Of a stretch of 64,000 nucleotides of DNA, positions 52,405-61,899 are shown one piece after another. Below the pieces are notes generated by a model. It did not search any database, was not told the origin of the DNA, and saw only the letters and a list, made by a program, of their open reading frames with translations. Each line of letters begins with the position of its first letter. Position 1 is the stretch's first letter. The position numbers and the translations under genes were made by a program. Location: the NCBI GenBank assembly GCA_012840245.1, contig DULR01000091.1:1-64000 (forward strand), in the 5' to 3' direction. Source of the stretch: Clostridiaceae bacterium (GTDB lineage Bacteria > Bacillota > Clostridia > DSM-8532).

Positions 52405-54072
52405 TCATACGACGACCTGGATCACTTTCTGAGTCTCTTTGTTATTGTACATTGCTTTATCTGCCCGAACAAACAAACTGTGGATATCCTTGTCCAGTTC
52501 GGGATGGTATGTGGCCATGCCATAGGCTATACTCAATTTGGGTTGTTCGTTTTTTGAATTGAAGCTGTCGACCTGTTCGAACATTTCAGAAACATATTCG
52601 TTGATGACCGATTCATCGGTGTTCCTTATAATACAGGCGAATTCATCTCCGCCTATCCTGTACACATCGCCCAGCTGCCCTATCGTAACTTTTAGGATTT
52701 TGGCGCTCTCTACCAGGATATCGTCCCCACGTTTATGTCCATAAGTATCATTTATCGTTTTAAGATTATTGATATCAAGGATTATCAGATGGACCGATGA
52801 TTCCTGTTTGAGTCTGTTGTTGATGGCATTCATCATTACGTCGAAAGAGGTGCGGTTTTTGAGTCGTGTCAGGGTGTCTGTATAAGCAAGGGACAAAAGC
52901 AGTCTGTTTTTTATGTTCATATCTCTTATGAGGAACAGATTTTCACCCAGATTTCCGATGTTTATAACTATGAACAGAAGCATGCTGATCTGGAAATAGC
53001 CGAAATAATCTATTTTATATATGTATGAGGCATAGAACAATACAAGATCCAGCAGTAAAAAGGAGAAAAGGGCGACACAGCTTATCATGAAAATGACCGG
53101 CGGTTTTTTCCCTTTTTTGGTTTCATTATAGAAAATGGTACAGACGCATACGGCGGTAGCCAGAGACATAAGATGGAAAACAGGCAGTACCGTCGTAAAG
53201 TCAATAATGTTCAAAAGCTGCATGATTGCTGACGACAGAGCAAATAACAAAAACAGCCATGACAGAAGATCCAGCAGCCTGTTTCGTTTCAGCCGGCAGA
53301 TGGATTTGATGTAAAGCAAAAAGGGTACCGGAAGCAAGTACATCGACATATAGCAAATGTTCAGGTTGAAGACAGGATCATTGAAGAAAAGCAATGTCAG
53401 TATTCTGTCCGATGTCATCCAAAGACCGCCGAATATGGAGAACAGCGCCAGATAAAAAGTACCCGAATCATTGATTTTAAAAAAGCTCATAAGTGAGAAG
53501 AGGAAAAACAGGATCATGCCCAGGATAAGTATCAGCAGTGAAAAGATAAGAGGCAGGATATCTTTTTTAATCAGATTCAGCAAAAGCGCATCCCTGCTGC
53601 CGATATGGATGCTGTTTACAAGTCCGGAGAAAATTTTGCTCGGTGAGGTAAGTTCAATCGTAATGATACTGTTTCTGCAGTTTTCTCTCAATGATATGAA
53701 GTGGAAGCTGTTGCCGGGATACCAGCCATATTTGGGCTCTGATCCGAAATCATATATCAGTTCATCATCCAGATACACTTTTACCTTTTGCTGTCTGGTC
53801 ATGAAGAACAGTGCCAGGTTGCTGATATCATAATCGGGAACCATATGTGTCAATCTGACGGGCGCGTTTCCGGGCACATCAATAAATGCGGGCAAATCAA
53901 CCACGCCTGATTTTCCCGTAGCCGGGTCAAAAAATTTCCAGTTGCTGTTGAATTCGATTATTTCATTCTCCTGTACATACGGGCCGAGAGTCAAAGAGTA
54001 AACCAACAATATTGCAAACACAGGAATAACTATGTAAATTAGAACGATACCCAAAATCTTTTCGCTTTTCAA
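52405..54072 (-). CDS. Membrane diguanylate cyclase (7TM sensor plus GGDEF)
   Basis: A 555-residue protein that should make cyclic di-GMP. TTG 54070-54072 is the start (AAAGGGAGAAG upstream). Residues 8-28 form an anchor helix, and residues 30-175 an extracellular sensing domain with a beta-sandwich look, as in 7TMR-DISM proteins. Seven or eight helices span about 180-400. The C-terminal 160 residues are a GGDEF domain with intact active site 'YRIGGDEFACII' (about 475) and 'DINNLKTINDTYGHKRGDDI'. An RxxD-type inhibitory site is not evident before it. No EAL domain. The signal is unknown. Monocistronic. Confidence 0.88.
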   Translation of the reverse strand: MKSEKILGIVLIYIVIPVFAILLVYSLTLGPYVQENEIIEFNSNWKFFDPATGKSGVVDLPAFIDVPGNAPVRLTHMVPDYDISNLALFFMTRQQKVKVYLDDELIYDFGSEPKYGWYPGNSFHFISLRENCRNSIITIELTSPSKIFSGLVNSIHIGSRDALLLNLIKKDILPLIFSLLILILGMILFFLFSLMSFFKINDSGTFYLALFSIFGGLWMTSDRILTLLFFNDPVFNLNICYMSMYLLPVPFLLYIKSICRLKRNRLLDLLSWLFLLFALSSAIMQLLNIIDFTTVLPVFHLMSLATAVCVCTIFYNETKKGKKPPVIFMISCVALFSFLLLDLVLFYASYIYKIDYFGYFQISMLLFIVINIGNLGENLFLIRDMNIKNRLLLSLAYTDTLTRLKNRTSFDVMMNAINNRLKQESSVHLIILDINNLKTINDTYGHKRGDDILVESAKILKVTIGQLGDVYRIGGDEFACIIRNTDESVINEYVSEMFEQVDSFNSKNEQPKLSIAYGMATYHPELDKDIHSLFVRADKAMYNNKETQKVIQVVV

Positions 54073-54369
54073 GAGACTTCTCCCTTTAGCTTTATATTTC
54101 GAGTTTTTATATAATTTGTATTTTTAGGATAGCATTATTGGATTGATAAATCAATTCATACCGGGCCAAAGTTTTATTTCAGGATTTTTTTAGTTTTCTT
54201 TGCTTGTTGTTGTGAAATACTATAAATGCTTTGCTTTAGCCGGAATTAAAATTTCAGATATTTTTTGGCTTTTATTGTCGATTACCCTTTGGTATAATGT
54301 TATAGGTTTGTTAAGGGAAAATAAAGCAAGATAGCAAATCATCTCACTGAATATTGAAAGGGGAAATCT

Positions 54370-55368
54370 ATGTTTGCTTTAACTGTTGTAATCCTGTTAG
54401 TGTGTGCTTCGATATTTGTCAATGGTTGGACAGATGCCCCGAATGCTATTGCCACGGTCGTTTCTACTCGTGTTTTGAGCCCTAAAGCGGCAGTATTGCT
54501 AGCGTCAGTATTCAATTTGATCGGTGTTGTTATGATGGGAACAGCGGTTGCCAATACCACGGCGAAAATCGTTGAAATAGGAACCGGTCAGGATGCGCTG
54601 ATCACCCTGGCTGCAGCACAGCTTTCCATTGTGATCTGGGCTGTTTCGGCATGGAGATATGGGATACCTACAAGCGAAAGCCATGCCCTTGTTGCAGGAC
54701 TGATGGGCGCAGGTATTTCTTTCAAAGGTCTGGAGGCTTTTAACTGGAATGAGTTTAAAAAAGTTCTTATCGGGCTTGTAGTAGCAACGATACTCGGTTT
54801 CATATCAGGATTTTTTATGACCAGGGTCGTTGCTTTTTTGTTTAAAGGAGTTAACCGCTCAAAAGCGAACAGATTTTTTTCATGGGGACAGGTCGTTTCA
54901 GCCTCTCTGATGGCATTGAGCCACGGCGCGCAGGATGGGCAGAAATTTATGGGTGTCTTTGCGCTGGCACTGGTGGTGGGAGGTATTTACCCACCGAGCG
55001 AAAACCTGGTGATACCTCTCTGGATCATGCTCCTCTGCTCGGCATTGATGGCCATAGGAACATCTATCGGTGGCTATAAGATCATAAAAACCATGGGAAT
55101 GGATATGGTAAAAATAGAAAAATACCAGGGCTTCTCAGCCGAGATAGGTGCTTCAGCCTGCATGCTCGGAGCAACTGTTTTGGGCATACCATTAAGTACG
55201 ACCAACGCAAAAGCATCTGCCATTATGGGAGCGGCTGCGGCAAGAAGGATCTCAAATGTAAACTGGAATGTCGTGAAAGAAATGTTTGTCGCATGGGGGC
55301 TGACATTTCCCGCATGTCTGATATTAGGTTATTCGATGGCGAAACTGTTTTCATTCATATTCGGATAG
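54370..55368 (+). CDS. PiT-family inorganic phosphate transporter
   Basis: A 332-residue membrane carrier with the two PiT signatures 'VNGWTDAPNAIATVVSTRVL' (N-terminal) and 'ALSHGAQDGQKFMGVF' (about 178), plus 'GIPLSTTNAKASAIMGAAAA' near the C-terminus. Imports phosphate with a cation. AAAGGGGAAATCT precedes the ATG. The DUF47 gene follows 12 bases downstream, the usual partner. The 297 bases before it (54073-54369) contain no gene; a TATAAT at 54293-54298 is a possible -10 box, but I see no matching -35. Confidence 0.92.
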   Translation: MFALTVVILLVCASIFVNGWTDAPNAIATVVSTRVLSPKAAVLLASVFNLIGVVMMGTAVANTTAKIVEIGTGQDALITLAAAQLSIVIWAVSAWRYGIPTSESHALVAGLMGAGISFKGLEAFNWNEFKKVLIGLVVATILGFISGFFMTRVVAFLFKGVNRSKANRFFSWGQVVSASLMALSHGAQDGQKFMGVFALALVVGGIYPPSENLVIPLWIMLLCSALMAIGTSIGGYKIIKTMGMDMVKIEKYQGFSAEIGASACMLGATVLGIPLSTTNAKASAIMGAAAARRISNVNWNVVKEMFVAWGLTFPACLILGYSMAKLFSFIFG

Positions 55369-55380
55369 GAGGATTAAGCG

Positions 55381-56007
55381 ATGGGTTTGTTTTCAGGTAA
55401 AAATGTCGACTGTTTTGAATTATTCGAGATCTCTATTTCCTATTCCCACAAGGCGGCCGAAACTCTGGGGAAATCATTCGAAGATGGCATAGTAGATTAC
55501 AATGAGCTCCAAAACCTCAAATCGATCGAACATGAGGCTGATATCCATGTTCACCGCTGTCTGAAGCATATTGAGGAGGCATTTATAACACCGATAGACA
55601 GGTCGGACATAGTTGAGATAATCAAGGAAATCGAAAATATCACCGACAGCATCGACTCTATTGCCAACCACACTTATATGATGTGTGTGAAGAAAGTCAA
55701 CGAAGCAGCCAGGAATCTGATGTCACTTGTAGAGGAAGCGTGTAAAAAACTGGTGGATCTGTTCAAGATCCTGAAAGACTACAAGAAGGATTTCAAAAAA
55801 ATCAATGACCTGATAATCGAGATAAACAATATCGAAGAGGTCGGCGACAAGACTTATCAAAACGCAATGAGAAACCTGTTCGAATTTGAAAGCGACGCAA
55901 AAACTATCATTGTATGGAAACTCTTGTATGATCAGCTCGAGAACACTCTCGACAAGTGCGAAGACGTTGCTGATATAGTTCATAAGATCATAATCTCAAA
56001 AACATAA
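55381..56007 (+). CDS. DUF47 (PhoU-like) phosphate transport regulator
   Basis: A 208-residue all-helical cytoplasmic protein of the DUF47/PhoU-like type: 'YSHKAAETLGKSFEDGIVDY', 'LKSIEHEADIHVHRCLKHIE', 'TPIDRSDIVEIIKEIENITD', with acidic metal-binding E/D-x-x-x-D patterns in each helix pair. Encoded 12 bases after the PiT transporter, with which such proteins are almost always paired; it is thought to modulate the carrier. AGGAGGATTAAGCG precedes ATG 55381. A strong terminator closes the operon. Confidence 0.92.
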   Translation: MGLFSGKNVDCFELFEISISYSHKAAETLGKSFEDGIVDYNELQNLKSIEHEADIHVHRCLKHIEEAFITPIDRSDIVEIIKEIENITDSIDSIANHTYMMCVKKVNEAARNLMSLVEEACKKLVDLFKILKDYKKDFKKINDLIIEINNIEEVGDKTYQNAMRNLFEFESDAKTIIVWKLLYDQLENTLDKCEDVADIVHKIIISKT

Positions 56008-56015
56008 TGTATCAC

Positions 56016-56048
56016 AGCGGGTTATTTGGGAAATAACCCGCTTTTTTT
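56016..56048 (+). terminator. Strong intrinsic terminator of the phosphate operon
   Basis: AGCGGGTTATTT (56016-56027) pairs perfectly with AAATAACCCGCT (56031-56042) around a GGG loop, followed by seven T. Confidence 0.92.
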
Positions 56049-56214
56049 ATTCCATTTCTATGCCGTCTGTCATACCTCACAAAACAAAATCGTATTATTA
56101 CAGTTCAATTAGAGTAATATTAGAATTGGGCCATTCTGATTGATGCATGGACCAGACTGACATATAATTGCATTGTAAATAAATTATACATATATTTACC
56201 AGGGAGGTTTCCTT

Positions 56215-57393
56215 ATGAACCTAGTTGCCGGACAGTTCAGTGAATCCTTCCCGCCTATAATGGACGGAGTTGGCAATGTGGCAAAAAACTATGCTTATTG
56301 GCTCAATAAAAAATACGGAAAAGGATATGTGATCACCCCTGATTATCCCGGATATGTTGACGATACTGATTTCAGAGTATTGAGGTACAATTCGGTAAGG
56401 GTAATAACGAGATATCCTTACCGGACAGGGATTCCCAATCTGGATCCCATTTTCATGAAGGCAGTCAGAAGGGTGCCCTTCGACATAGTACATGCCCACA
56501 CCCCTTTCAGCTCCGGGAAGATCGCTCTGGATATAGCACGGAAAAGGAACATACCCATAATTGCATCATTTCATTCCAAATACTATGATGATTTTCTTGA
56601 GTCCTTCAAATTTGAGAGGATAGCGCGTTTTGGCGTTTCAAAAATAATAGAGTTCTATGACAGTGTGGATGCTGTCTGGACTGTGAACCATTCTACGGCA
56701 AAAACGCTGAGGGAATACGGATATAAAGGCCCGATAGAAGTCATGCAAAACGGGATAGAATATGATCCGCCTGTAAACAAGGGATCAGACAGGACGGAGG
56801 TGAACCGGCGGCTCAGACTCGATGATTCTGAACTTGTCTTTATCTATGTCGGGCAAATGGTATGGCAGAAGAATACCAGGGTGTTGCTGGAATCTTTGTC
56901 TGTTCTGAAGGAAAAAGGCCTGGACTTTAAAATGCTTATGGTTGGCGAAGGTTATGCTTTAAGTGAACTGAAGACCCTTGCAAAGGAACTGGAGTTAGGT
57001 GACAGGATCATCTTCACAGGTAATATAGAAGACAGGGAATTCCTGAGAAAGCTGTATTGCAGAGCTGATTTTCTCCTGTTCCCGTCTCTGTACGATACAT
57101 TTTCTCTGGTAGTGCGTGAAGCTGCATCCCAGGGCTGCCCTGCACTTCTAATAGAGAAATCCAACGCTTCAGAGGGAGTCACAGACGAAGTGAACGGAAT
57201 ACTAGCCGAAAACAGACCGGAAAGCATTGCCTCCAGGGTCCTGAAGGTTCTGGAGACTCCGGAGCTTTTGAAAAAAGTGGGGGAAAATGCGCAAAAAACC
57301 CTTTATGTAAGCTGGGAAAAGGTCGTGGATCGTGTTTACGAACGCTATCTCGATATAGTGAGAACGCACAGAAGAATGCATGCCTGCAACTGA
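56215..57393 (+). CDS. Glycosyltransferase family 4
   Basis: A 392-residue cytoplasmic glycosyltransferase with two Rossmann domains (GT-B). N-terminal 'SFPPIMDGVGNVAKNYAYWL' and 'FDIVHAHTPFSSGKIALDIA' are acceptor-side motifs, 'FIYVGQMVWQKNTRVLLESL' starts the donor domain, and 'LFPSLYDTFSLVVREAASQG' contains the E-x7-E type donor motif. Likely substrates are lipids or cell-surface glycans, but the sugar cannot be assigned. GGGAGG precedes ATG 56215. Upstream, CTGACA (56157-56162) and TAAATT (56180-56185), 17 bases apart, could be the promoter. Confidence 0.85.
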   Translation: MNLVAGQFSESFPPIMDGVGNVAKNYAYWLNKKYGKGYVITPDYPGYVDDTDFRVLRYNSVRVITRYPYRTGIPNLDPIFMKAVRRVPFDIVHAHTPFSSGKIALDIARKRNIPIIASFHSKYYDDFLESFKFERIARFGVSKIIEFYDSVDAVWTVNHSTAKTLREYGYKGPIEVMQNGIEYDPPVNKGSDRTEVNRRLRLDDSELVFIYVGQMVWQKNTRVLLESLSVLKEKGLDFKMLMVGEGYALSELKTLAKELELGDRIIFTGNIEDREFLRKLYCRADFLLFPSLYDTFSLVVREAASQGCPALLIEKSNASEGVTDEVNGILAENRPESIASRVLKVLETPELLKKVGENAQKTLYVSWEKVVDRVYERYLDIVRTHRRMHACN

Positions 57394-57397
57394 ATCT

Positions 57398-57802
57398 CTA
57401 TCGGGAGCATGAATCGCATATAAAATGCTGAGTGATTATTTCATATGCTTTATGGATGCTTTCGCTGATCTCCCTGCTTCGGAGGAACCGCAGCTGGATC
57501 CTGACGTTTCCCTGAAGAGTGAGCAATATTTCGGCATCGAGATCCAGTCCGCCGACTATGCCAACTTTATAAAAGGTTATACTGCTGTAAGGGATGGAAA
57601 CATACTGGATCTTTTTTCCGAATCCTTTTCTGTCAGCTATAAGGATCCTTTTTTCGGTCATGATCATTTCATCCCTTATGGATGCGAAGCATAGCAGCGG
57701 AGTCTCATTTTCGCATAGTTTTTCTCTTATGGTTTCGGTCGGTTCGGTTTCATTCAGGAAAAAAAATATGGTAGGTTTTAATCTCAGATATTTCAGAAGC
57801 AT
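57398..57802 (-). CDS. Bacterial PH-domain protein
   Basis: A 134-residue soluble protein whose central part matches bacterial PH-like domains: 'FASIRDEMIMTEKRILIADR', 'VSIPYSSITFYKVGI', 'LDLDAEILLTLQGNVRIQLR', then a C-terminal helix 'EISESIHKAYEIITQHF'. These domains form oligomeric rings in related proteins; cellular function unknown. AAAGGCGG precedes ATG 57800-57802. It is convergent with the glycosyltransferase gene, the stops lying four bases apart. Confidence 0.78.
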   Translation of the reverse strand: MLLKYLRLKPTIFFFLNETEPTETIREKLCENETPLLCFASIRDEMIMTEKRILIADRKGFGKKIQYVSIPYSSITFYKVGIVGGLDLDAEILLTLQGNVRIQLRFLRSREISESIHKAYEIITQHFICDSCSR

Positions 57803-57983
57803 ACGTATCCGCCTTTGTATTGGTTAAGATAGAATAATTTTTTGTATAATCCATAGAAAGTATTCAATAAACAGAGGAACAGGCATAATTTCCGCCAAAC
57901 AAAAATATATGGAAAATATACTAGGCATAAACAGTATTGCATGGTACAATAACTGTAAAATTTATGTAAAAGGGAGAAAGACA

Positions 57984-60401
57984 ATGAAGAGGTCTGTGAC
58001 TAAGTTGATGGTTATTATACTATGCGTTGCTCTGATGCTTGGAGTTCTGCCGGTGCAGGCCGAAAGCACGGGCAATGGTCTTGTATCCAGAGAACTAGCT
58101 GTTGTCAGCATATTGAGCACGGTAGGATACGGGGCTTTGAATGAGTACGGGAATGATTTAAGTTCTTTTACAGATGCGTCTGCAGTCACAGAGGATTACC
58201 GCGATGAAATCGGGATCGCTGTGACGAACGGTATTCTTTTCGGCTCGGGATCAAAGCTGGACCCCCACCGGAAGGTTACGAGACTGGAGTTTGCTTTGTT
58301 CCTGAGCCGTTCGATACGTGAACTGCCGACCATCAGAGAAGCCATAACATTTACAGATGTGCCGCAATCCGCTTCGGGAGACGTGAACAGGCTGGTCAAA
58401 GCCGGACTGATCAGCGGGTACGGAAACGGTCTGTTCGGTTCCAATGACTATCTGCTGAAGGAGCAGATGGAAGCGATACTTGACAGGGTACGCAACCTGA
58501 AAAATACGCGCAAACAGGATGATTTCTATTATTCGGTGAACAGTGAGTGGCTGGCGGGTACCAAACTGCCTGCCGGATATCCCGGATTAGGCACCTTTGA
58601 TGAGGTGGATCTGAGCAATAAAGCAAAGATCAGGCAGATCGCAGATGAACTGTACAGGAACGCAGACACATATGCAGACGGAACCATAGAACAGAAAATA
58701 GCCGATTTCTACAGCACGGTTCTTGATATGGAGAACAGGAACAAACAGGGTATAGGACCGATTAAAAAATATCTCCACATGATAGAAAGCGCAAAGACGG
58801 CTCAGGAGATACTGGACACTGCCGCTGAAATTGAAATCGAAACCGGTTATAATCCCTTGTTTTCATTCAGTCCATCCCTGGATCTGCTTGACAGCAGCAA
58901 ATACAGTCTTTATGGCACGGGTCTGAGTACCGGGCTCAATTCGTCATATCTTTTAAGTGATGATCCCAATATACAATTCATGTATGAAGGCTTCATCGCG
59001 CAGATCCTGAGCTGTGCGGGAATGACTCCCGAGCAGGCTGCAAAGGCGGCAAAGGATGTTTATGCTTTTGAAAGGAATCTTGCTGCAAATACACTCACTA
59101 ATGAGGAAAAAAGCGTGATCGGGAATCTTTACAATCCTGTATCGGCTGATGAGCTGGCCGGATTATTCAGTAATGCTGATCTTAAGAAATATCTGAACGA
59201 CCTTGGATATGGGGCAGTCGAAACGATAATCATAACCGATCTGAAACTGATGGGTGAGACTGCCCGTTTGCTGAGAGATGAGAACGCAGACATTATAAAA
59301 ACCTATGAAAAAGTCCATATGATAATAAATACGGCATCATTCCTGTCCAAGGATATGCTGGATCTGATCAACGGCTTCAATACTGTCTTTCTTGGTCTCA
59401 GCAGTTCCATGAGCGATGAGGATATTGCTTTCAACCTTCTTAATACGGTCATGAGCGGTCATCTGGGTAGGTTATATGTAGAAAAGCATTTCCCTCCCGA
59501 AGCCAAAAAAGATGTAGAGCAGATCGTCGCTGATATCATCAGCACTTTCAAAAAGCGTCTTGAGAGAAATGAATGGCTTGGCGAAAGCACCAAAAAGGCA
59601 GCGATGACAAAACTCGATGCGATAAATATAAAAATCGGGTATCCGGACACATGGGGAGATCCGTATCAGGATATAGTGATAAGATCCTATAAGGATGGAG
59701 GTTCGCTGATCGGAAACATCTTTGCCATATCATCAGCGCAGGCAAGAAATGCAAAAACCCTCCTGGATAAGCCCGTGGACAAATCGATGTGGCTGATGCC
59801 GCCACAGACAGTGAATGCTTATTATAACCCCTTGAATAACGAGATAGTTTTCCCGGCAGGCATCCTGCAGCCTCCGTTCTATGATGTCGATGCATCCCGT
59901 GAAGAGAATCTGGGCGGCATAGGTGCTGTTATAGCACATGAGATCATACACGCCTTCGATCTCAATGGGGCCAGATTCGATGAGAACGGTAATATGAGCG
60001 AATGGTGGGCTCAGGAGGATTACATCGCATTCATTCAGAAATGTCTGGGTGTCGCAGAGCTGTACAATGGGCTGGAGATAGCGCCAAACGCAATAGTCAA
60101 CGGAAATATGACCGTATCTGAGAATGTTGCAGATATCGGAGGCATGGCCTGTGTTCTCGAGATCATGAAAAGTATACCCAATGCGGATTATGAGGCGTTT
60201 TTCGAAAAGTATGCCACCATATGGCGTTTTACCGCCACTCCTAAGATGTACCAGCTTCTTACCTTGCAGGACACCCATGCACCGAACAAGCTGCGTGCCA
60301 ATATTGTGCTCAGCAATTTCCGGGAGTTTTACGACACATATGATGTACAACCGGGAGATCAGATGTATCTGGAACCGGAAAAGCGAGTCAGTATCTGGTA
60401 A
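57984..60401 (+). CDS. Secreted M13-family (neprilysin-like) metallopeptidase with S-layer homology domains
   Basis: An 805-residue exported zinc protease. ATG 57984 (AAAGGGAGAAAG upstream) starts a signal peptide 'MKRSVTKLMVIILCVALMLG' ending near 'VQAES'. Residues about 30-170 contain S-layer homology repeats ('EIGIAVTNGILFGSGSKLDP', 'VNRLVKAGLISGYGNGLFGS') that anchor proteins to the cell wall. The peptidase domain follows (about 175-805): 'NAYYNPLNNEIVFPAGILQP', zinc site H652-E-I-I-H656, 'ENVADIGGMA' (Glu ligand E713, with D717 in the same motif). The C-terminal Cys/Trp ending of eukaryotic homologues is replaced by 'RVSIW'. The protease is likely displayed on the cell surface; substrate unknown. 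Confidence 0.88.
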   Translation: MKRSVTKLMVIILCVALMLGVLPVQAESTGNGLVSRELAVVSILSTVGYGALNEYGNDLSSFTDASAVTEDYRDEIGIAVTNGILFGSGSKLDPHRKVTRLEFALFLSRSIRELPTIREAITFTDVPQSASGDVNRLVKAGLISGYGNGLFGSNDYLLKEQMEAILDRVRNLKNTRKQDDFYYSVNSEWLAGTKLPAGYPGLGTFDEVDLSNKAKIRQIADELYRNADTYADGTIEQKIADFYSTVLDMENRNKQGIGPIKKYLHMIESAKTAQEILDTAAEIEIETGYNPLFSFSPSLDLLDSSKYSLYGTGLSTGLNSSYLLSDDPNIQFMYEGFIAQILSCAGMTPEQAAKAAKDVYAFERNLAANTLTNEEKSVIGNLYNPVSADELAGLFSNADLKKYLNDLGYGAVETIIITDLKLMGETARLLRDENADIIKTYEKVHMIINTASFLSKDMLDLINGFNTVFLGLSSSMSDEDIAFNLLNTVMSGHLGRLYVEKHFPPEAKKDVEQIVADIISTFKKRLERNEWLGESTKKAAMTKLDAINIKIGYPDTWGDPYQDIVIRSYKDGGSLIGNIFAISSAQARNAKTLLDKPVDKSMWLMPPQTVNAYYNPLNNEIVFPAGILQPPFYDVDASREENLGGIGAVIAHEIIHAFDLNGARFDENGNMSEWWAQEDYIAFIQKCLGVAELYNGLEIAPNAIVNGNMTVSENVADIGGMACVLEIMKSIPNADYEAFFEKYATIWRFTATPKMYQLLTLQDTHAPNKLRANIVLSNFREFYDTYDVQPGDQMYLEPEKRVSIW

Positions 60402-60438
60402 TGAAACGGGGATGTTTCAGTCAGTACCGTCTATTGGA

Positions 60439-60462
60439 AGAGGGTTAACCACCCTCTTTTTT
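60439..60462. terminator. Shared terminator between convergent M13 peptidase and PanE-like genes
   Basis: AGAGGG (60439-60444) and CCCTCT (60452-60457) form a short stem with TTAACCA as loop, followed by TTTTTT on the plus strand. It overlaps the stop codon of the PanE-like gene. Confidence 0.7.
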
Positions 60463-61371
60463 GTTTTGCTCAAGCACACGGATCATCCGGTACAGCATTT
60501 CATTGACAGGAACAGGTATTCCATGCTTTTTACCCAGATTTATGACCGTAAGGGCAAAGCTTTCCACCTCGGTTTTCCTTCCGGCCTCCATATCCTGGAG
60601 CATGGATGTTTTTCCGTCAGGCGAGAGGACATTGATATAATCCATGTATTCGGTTATGTCACTCTCTGAAAGACTGACACCTTCTTTTTCGGCAAGGAGT
60701 ATGACTTCCCTGCAGGCAGAGGCCATGAGTTCCCTGGCTTCAGGGGTCTTCTGATATACTCCGTAAGGAGCCCTGAGTATGGCTGAGGTCTGGTTGATCC
60801 CAACATTCATCATGAATTTCCACCACATTTGCCGCCTGATGTTATCAGGGACCCAAAAGGGTACTCCGGTCCTGGTGAAAAAACCGGCAACCGGTTCAGC
60901 CTTGCCTTTTACCTCAGGGTAATGCTCGCCGAAAACTATTTTTCCCGCGTTATGAAAAATGACTTCGTTGTTCTCTCTGACAGCGTCGGTACCGACACAG
61001 AACCCATGGAGGATCTTTTCGGGGCCAAAGGCCCGGCTCAGGTAATCTTCGCTGGTTATCCCGTTAAGGAGGGATATGATTATGGTATCCTGTCCCACGA
61101 GTGGAGTTATCGATTTGATGGCTTCTTTGAGATGATGTCCTTTAACTGCTATCAAAATCAGTTCCGCGGGTTCATCGCCTGCCCTGGGAACAGTCAGATC
61201 AAAAAAATACCGTTTCCCGTTTATAACGGTACCATTCCTGTATCGCTCCAGTCTCTCACTGTCCAGAATTACTTTGATGCATTTATCGTTATACTGATGG
61301 ATTATTGAAGCATAAACTGAACCAATGGCTCCCAGACCGATCAGATGGGCTGTTTTTATTGCATTCTTCAT
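60445..61371 (-). CDS. 2-dehydropantoate 2-reductase-like protein (ApbA/PanE family)
   Basis: A 308-residue NADPH-dependent reductase. N-terminal 'LIGLGAIGSVYASI' binds NADPH; 'ELILIAVKGHHLKEAIKSI' contains the catalytic-helix Lys; 'SLLNGITSEDYL' and 'WWKFMMNVGINQTSAILRAP' are family motifs of the C-terminal helical domain. It could perform the ketopantoate step of coenzyme A synthesis, but genomes often carry several paralogues with other 2-keto acid substrates, and no other pan genes are nearby. ATG 61371 has GGGGGAAAT upstream and aligns with the Rossmann start; the frame extends further upstream without support. Confidence 0.85.
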   Translation of the reverse strand: MKNAIKTAHLIGLGAIGSVYASIIHQYNDKCIKVILDSERLERYRNGTVINGKRYFFDLTVPRAGDEPAELILIAVKGHHLKEAIKSITPLVGQDTIIISLLNGITSEDYLSRAFGPEKILHGFCVGTDAVRENNEVIFHNAGKIVFGEHYPEVKGKAEPVAGFFTRTGVPFWVPDNIRRQMWWKFMMNVGINQTSAILRAPYGVYQKTPEARELMASACREVILLAEKEGVSLSESDITEYMDYINVLSPDGKTSMLQDMEAGRKTEVESFALTVINLGKKHGIPVPVNEMLYRMIRVLEQNKKEGG

Positions 61372-61545
61372 ATTATTTCCCCCGGTGCTTATATAAGTTA
61401 TTGAGTAATAACTTGATACAGTAAGTATAGCTGTAAAAATGAGGTTTGTCATCAATTAAAACCTTATGCTCAATGGTTATACTTGATTAATGGTGGCCTG
61501 AAATATAAAATTAATATACATAATCATGCCAGTGGAGGTTCGGGG

Positions 61546-61659
61546 ATGAGAGCCAATTTTATCAATAATAGAGTAAAACGAATCGTAGCGTCAGTACTTG
61601 CAGTTCTTATCATTTTGTCCATGCTGGCTGGTACCATTGTCATGGCATTGCTTTATTAG
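61546..61659 (+). CDS. 37-residue single-span membrane peptide
   Basis: ATG 61546 follows GGAGGTTCGGGG. The 37 codons encode a basic head ('MRANFINNRVKRI') and one membrane helix ('VASVLAVLIILSMLAGTIVM') ending at TAG 61657-61659. A strong intrinsic terminator follows at 61690. The layout (positively charged N-terminus inside, single helix) resembles small Firmicute membrane proteins such as Prli42, but the similarity is general. A complete small transcription unit of its own supports a real gene. Confidence 0.6.
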   Translation: MRANFINNRVKRIVASVLAVLIILSMLAGTIVMALLY

Positions 61660-61689
61660 CAGGCTGAAATAAAGAGTATCGAAGAGAGG

Positions 61690-61716
61690 GAGGTGCTGGA
61701 GAGCACCTCTTTTTTA
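61690..61716. terminator. Intrinsic terminator
   Basis: GAGGTGCT (61690-61697) pairs with AGCACCTC (61702-61709), followed by a T run to 61715. It closes the 37-residue peptide gene on the plus strand and overlaps the stop codon of the convergent 61-residue gene. Confidence 0.85.
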
Positions 61717-61899
61717 CTTGAAGGTAGTGTTCCTTTTCCCGTCATATTTGACAGGATTCGCACGTTCCTTGGTATGCTTTGCTTTTCCCTGCAGCTCGGG
61801 AACCGGGAAAACTTCATTCTTATGAAAGTGCTGTTTCTTGTTGCTTTCAGTACCGTGAGGATCTTCAGGATCTGGTCTTCGCATGCCTTTTTTCGCCAT
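61714..61899 (-). CDS. 61-residue basic conserved small protein, function unknown
   Basis: ATG 61897-61899 follows AAGGAAGGAAGTAAACT, a good ribosome-binding site. The protein is hydrophilic, rich in Lys, Pro, His and Asn ('MAKKGMRRPDPEDPHGTESN', 'VPELQGKAKHTKERANP'). I recall similar short proteins in other clostridia, but no function is known to me. Another minus-strand frame through the same bases (61656-62012) lacks such support and is rejected. Composition suggests an unfolded or nucleic-acid/spore-associated protein (speculative). Confidence 0.6.
   Translation of the reverse strand: MAKKGMRRPDPEDPHGTESNKKQHFHKNEVFPVPELQGKAKHTKERANPVKYDGKRNTTFK

Noticed and set aside
57425-57827. Plus-strand frames opposite the PH-domain gene
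   Set aside because: No ribosome-binding sites; the minus-strand frame shows a PH-domain pattern and a proper start.
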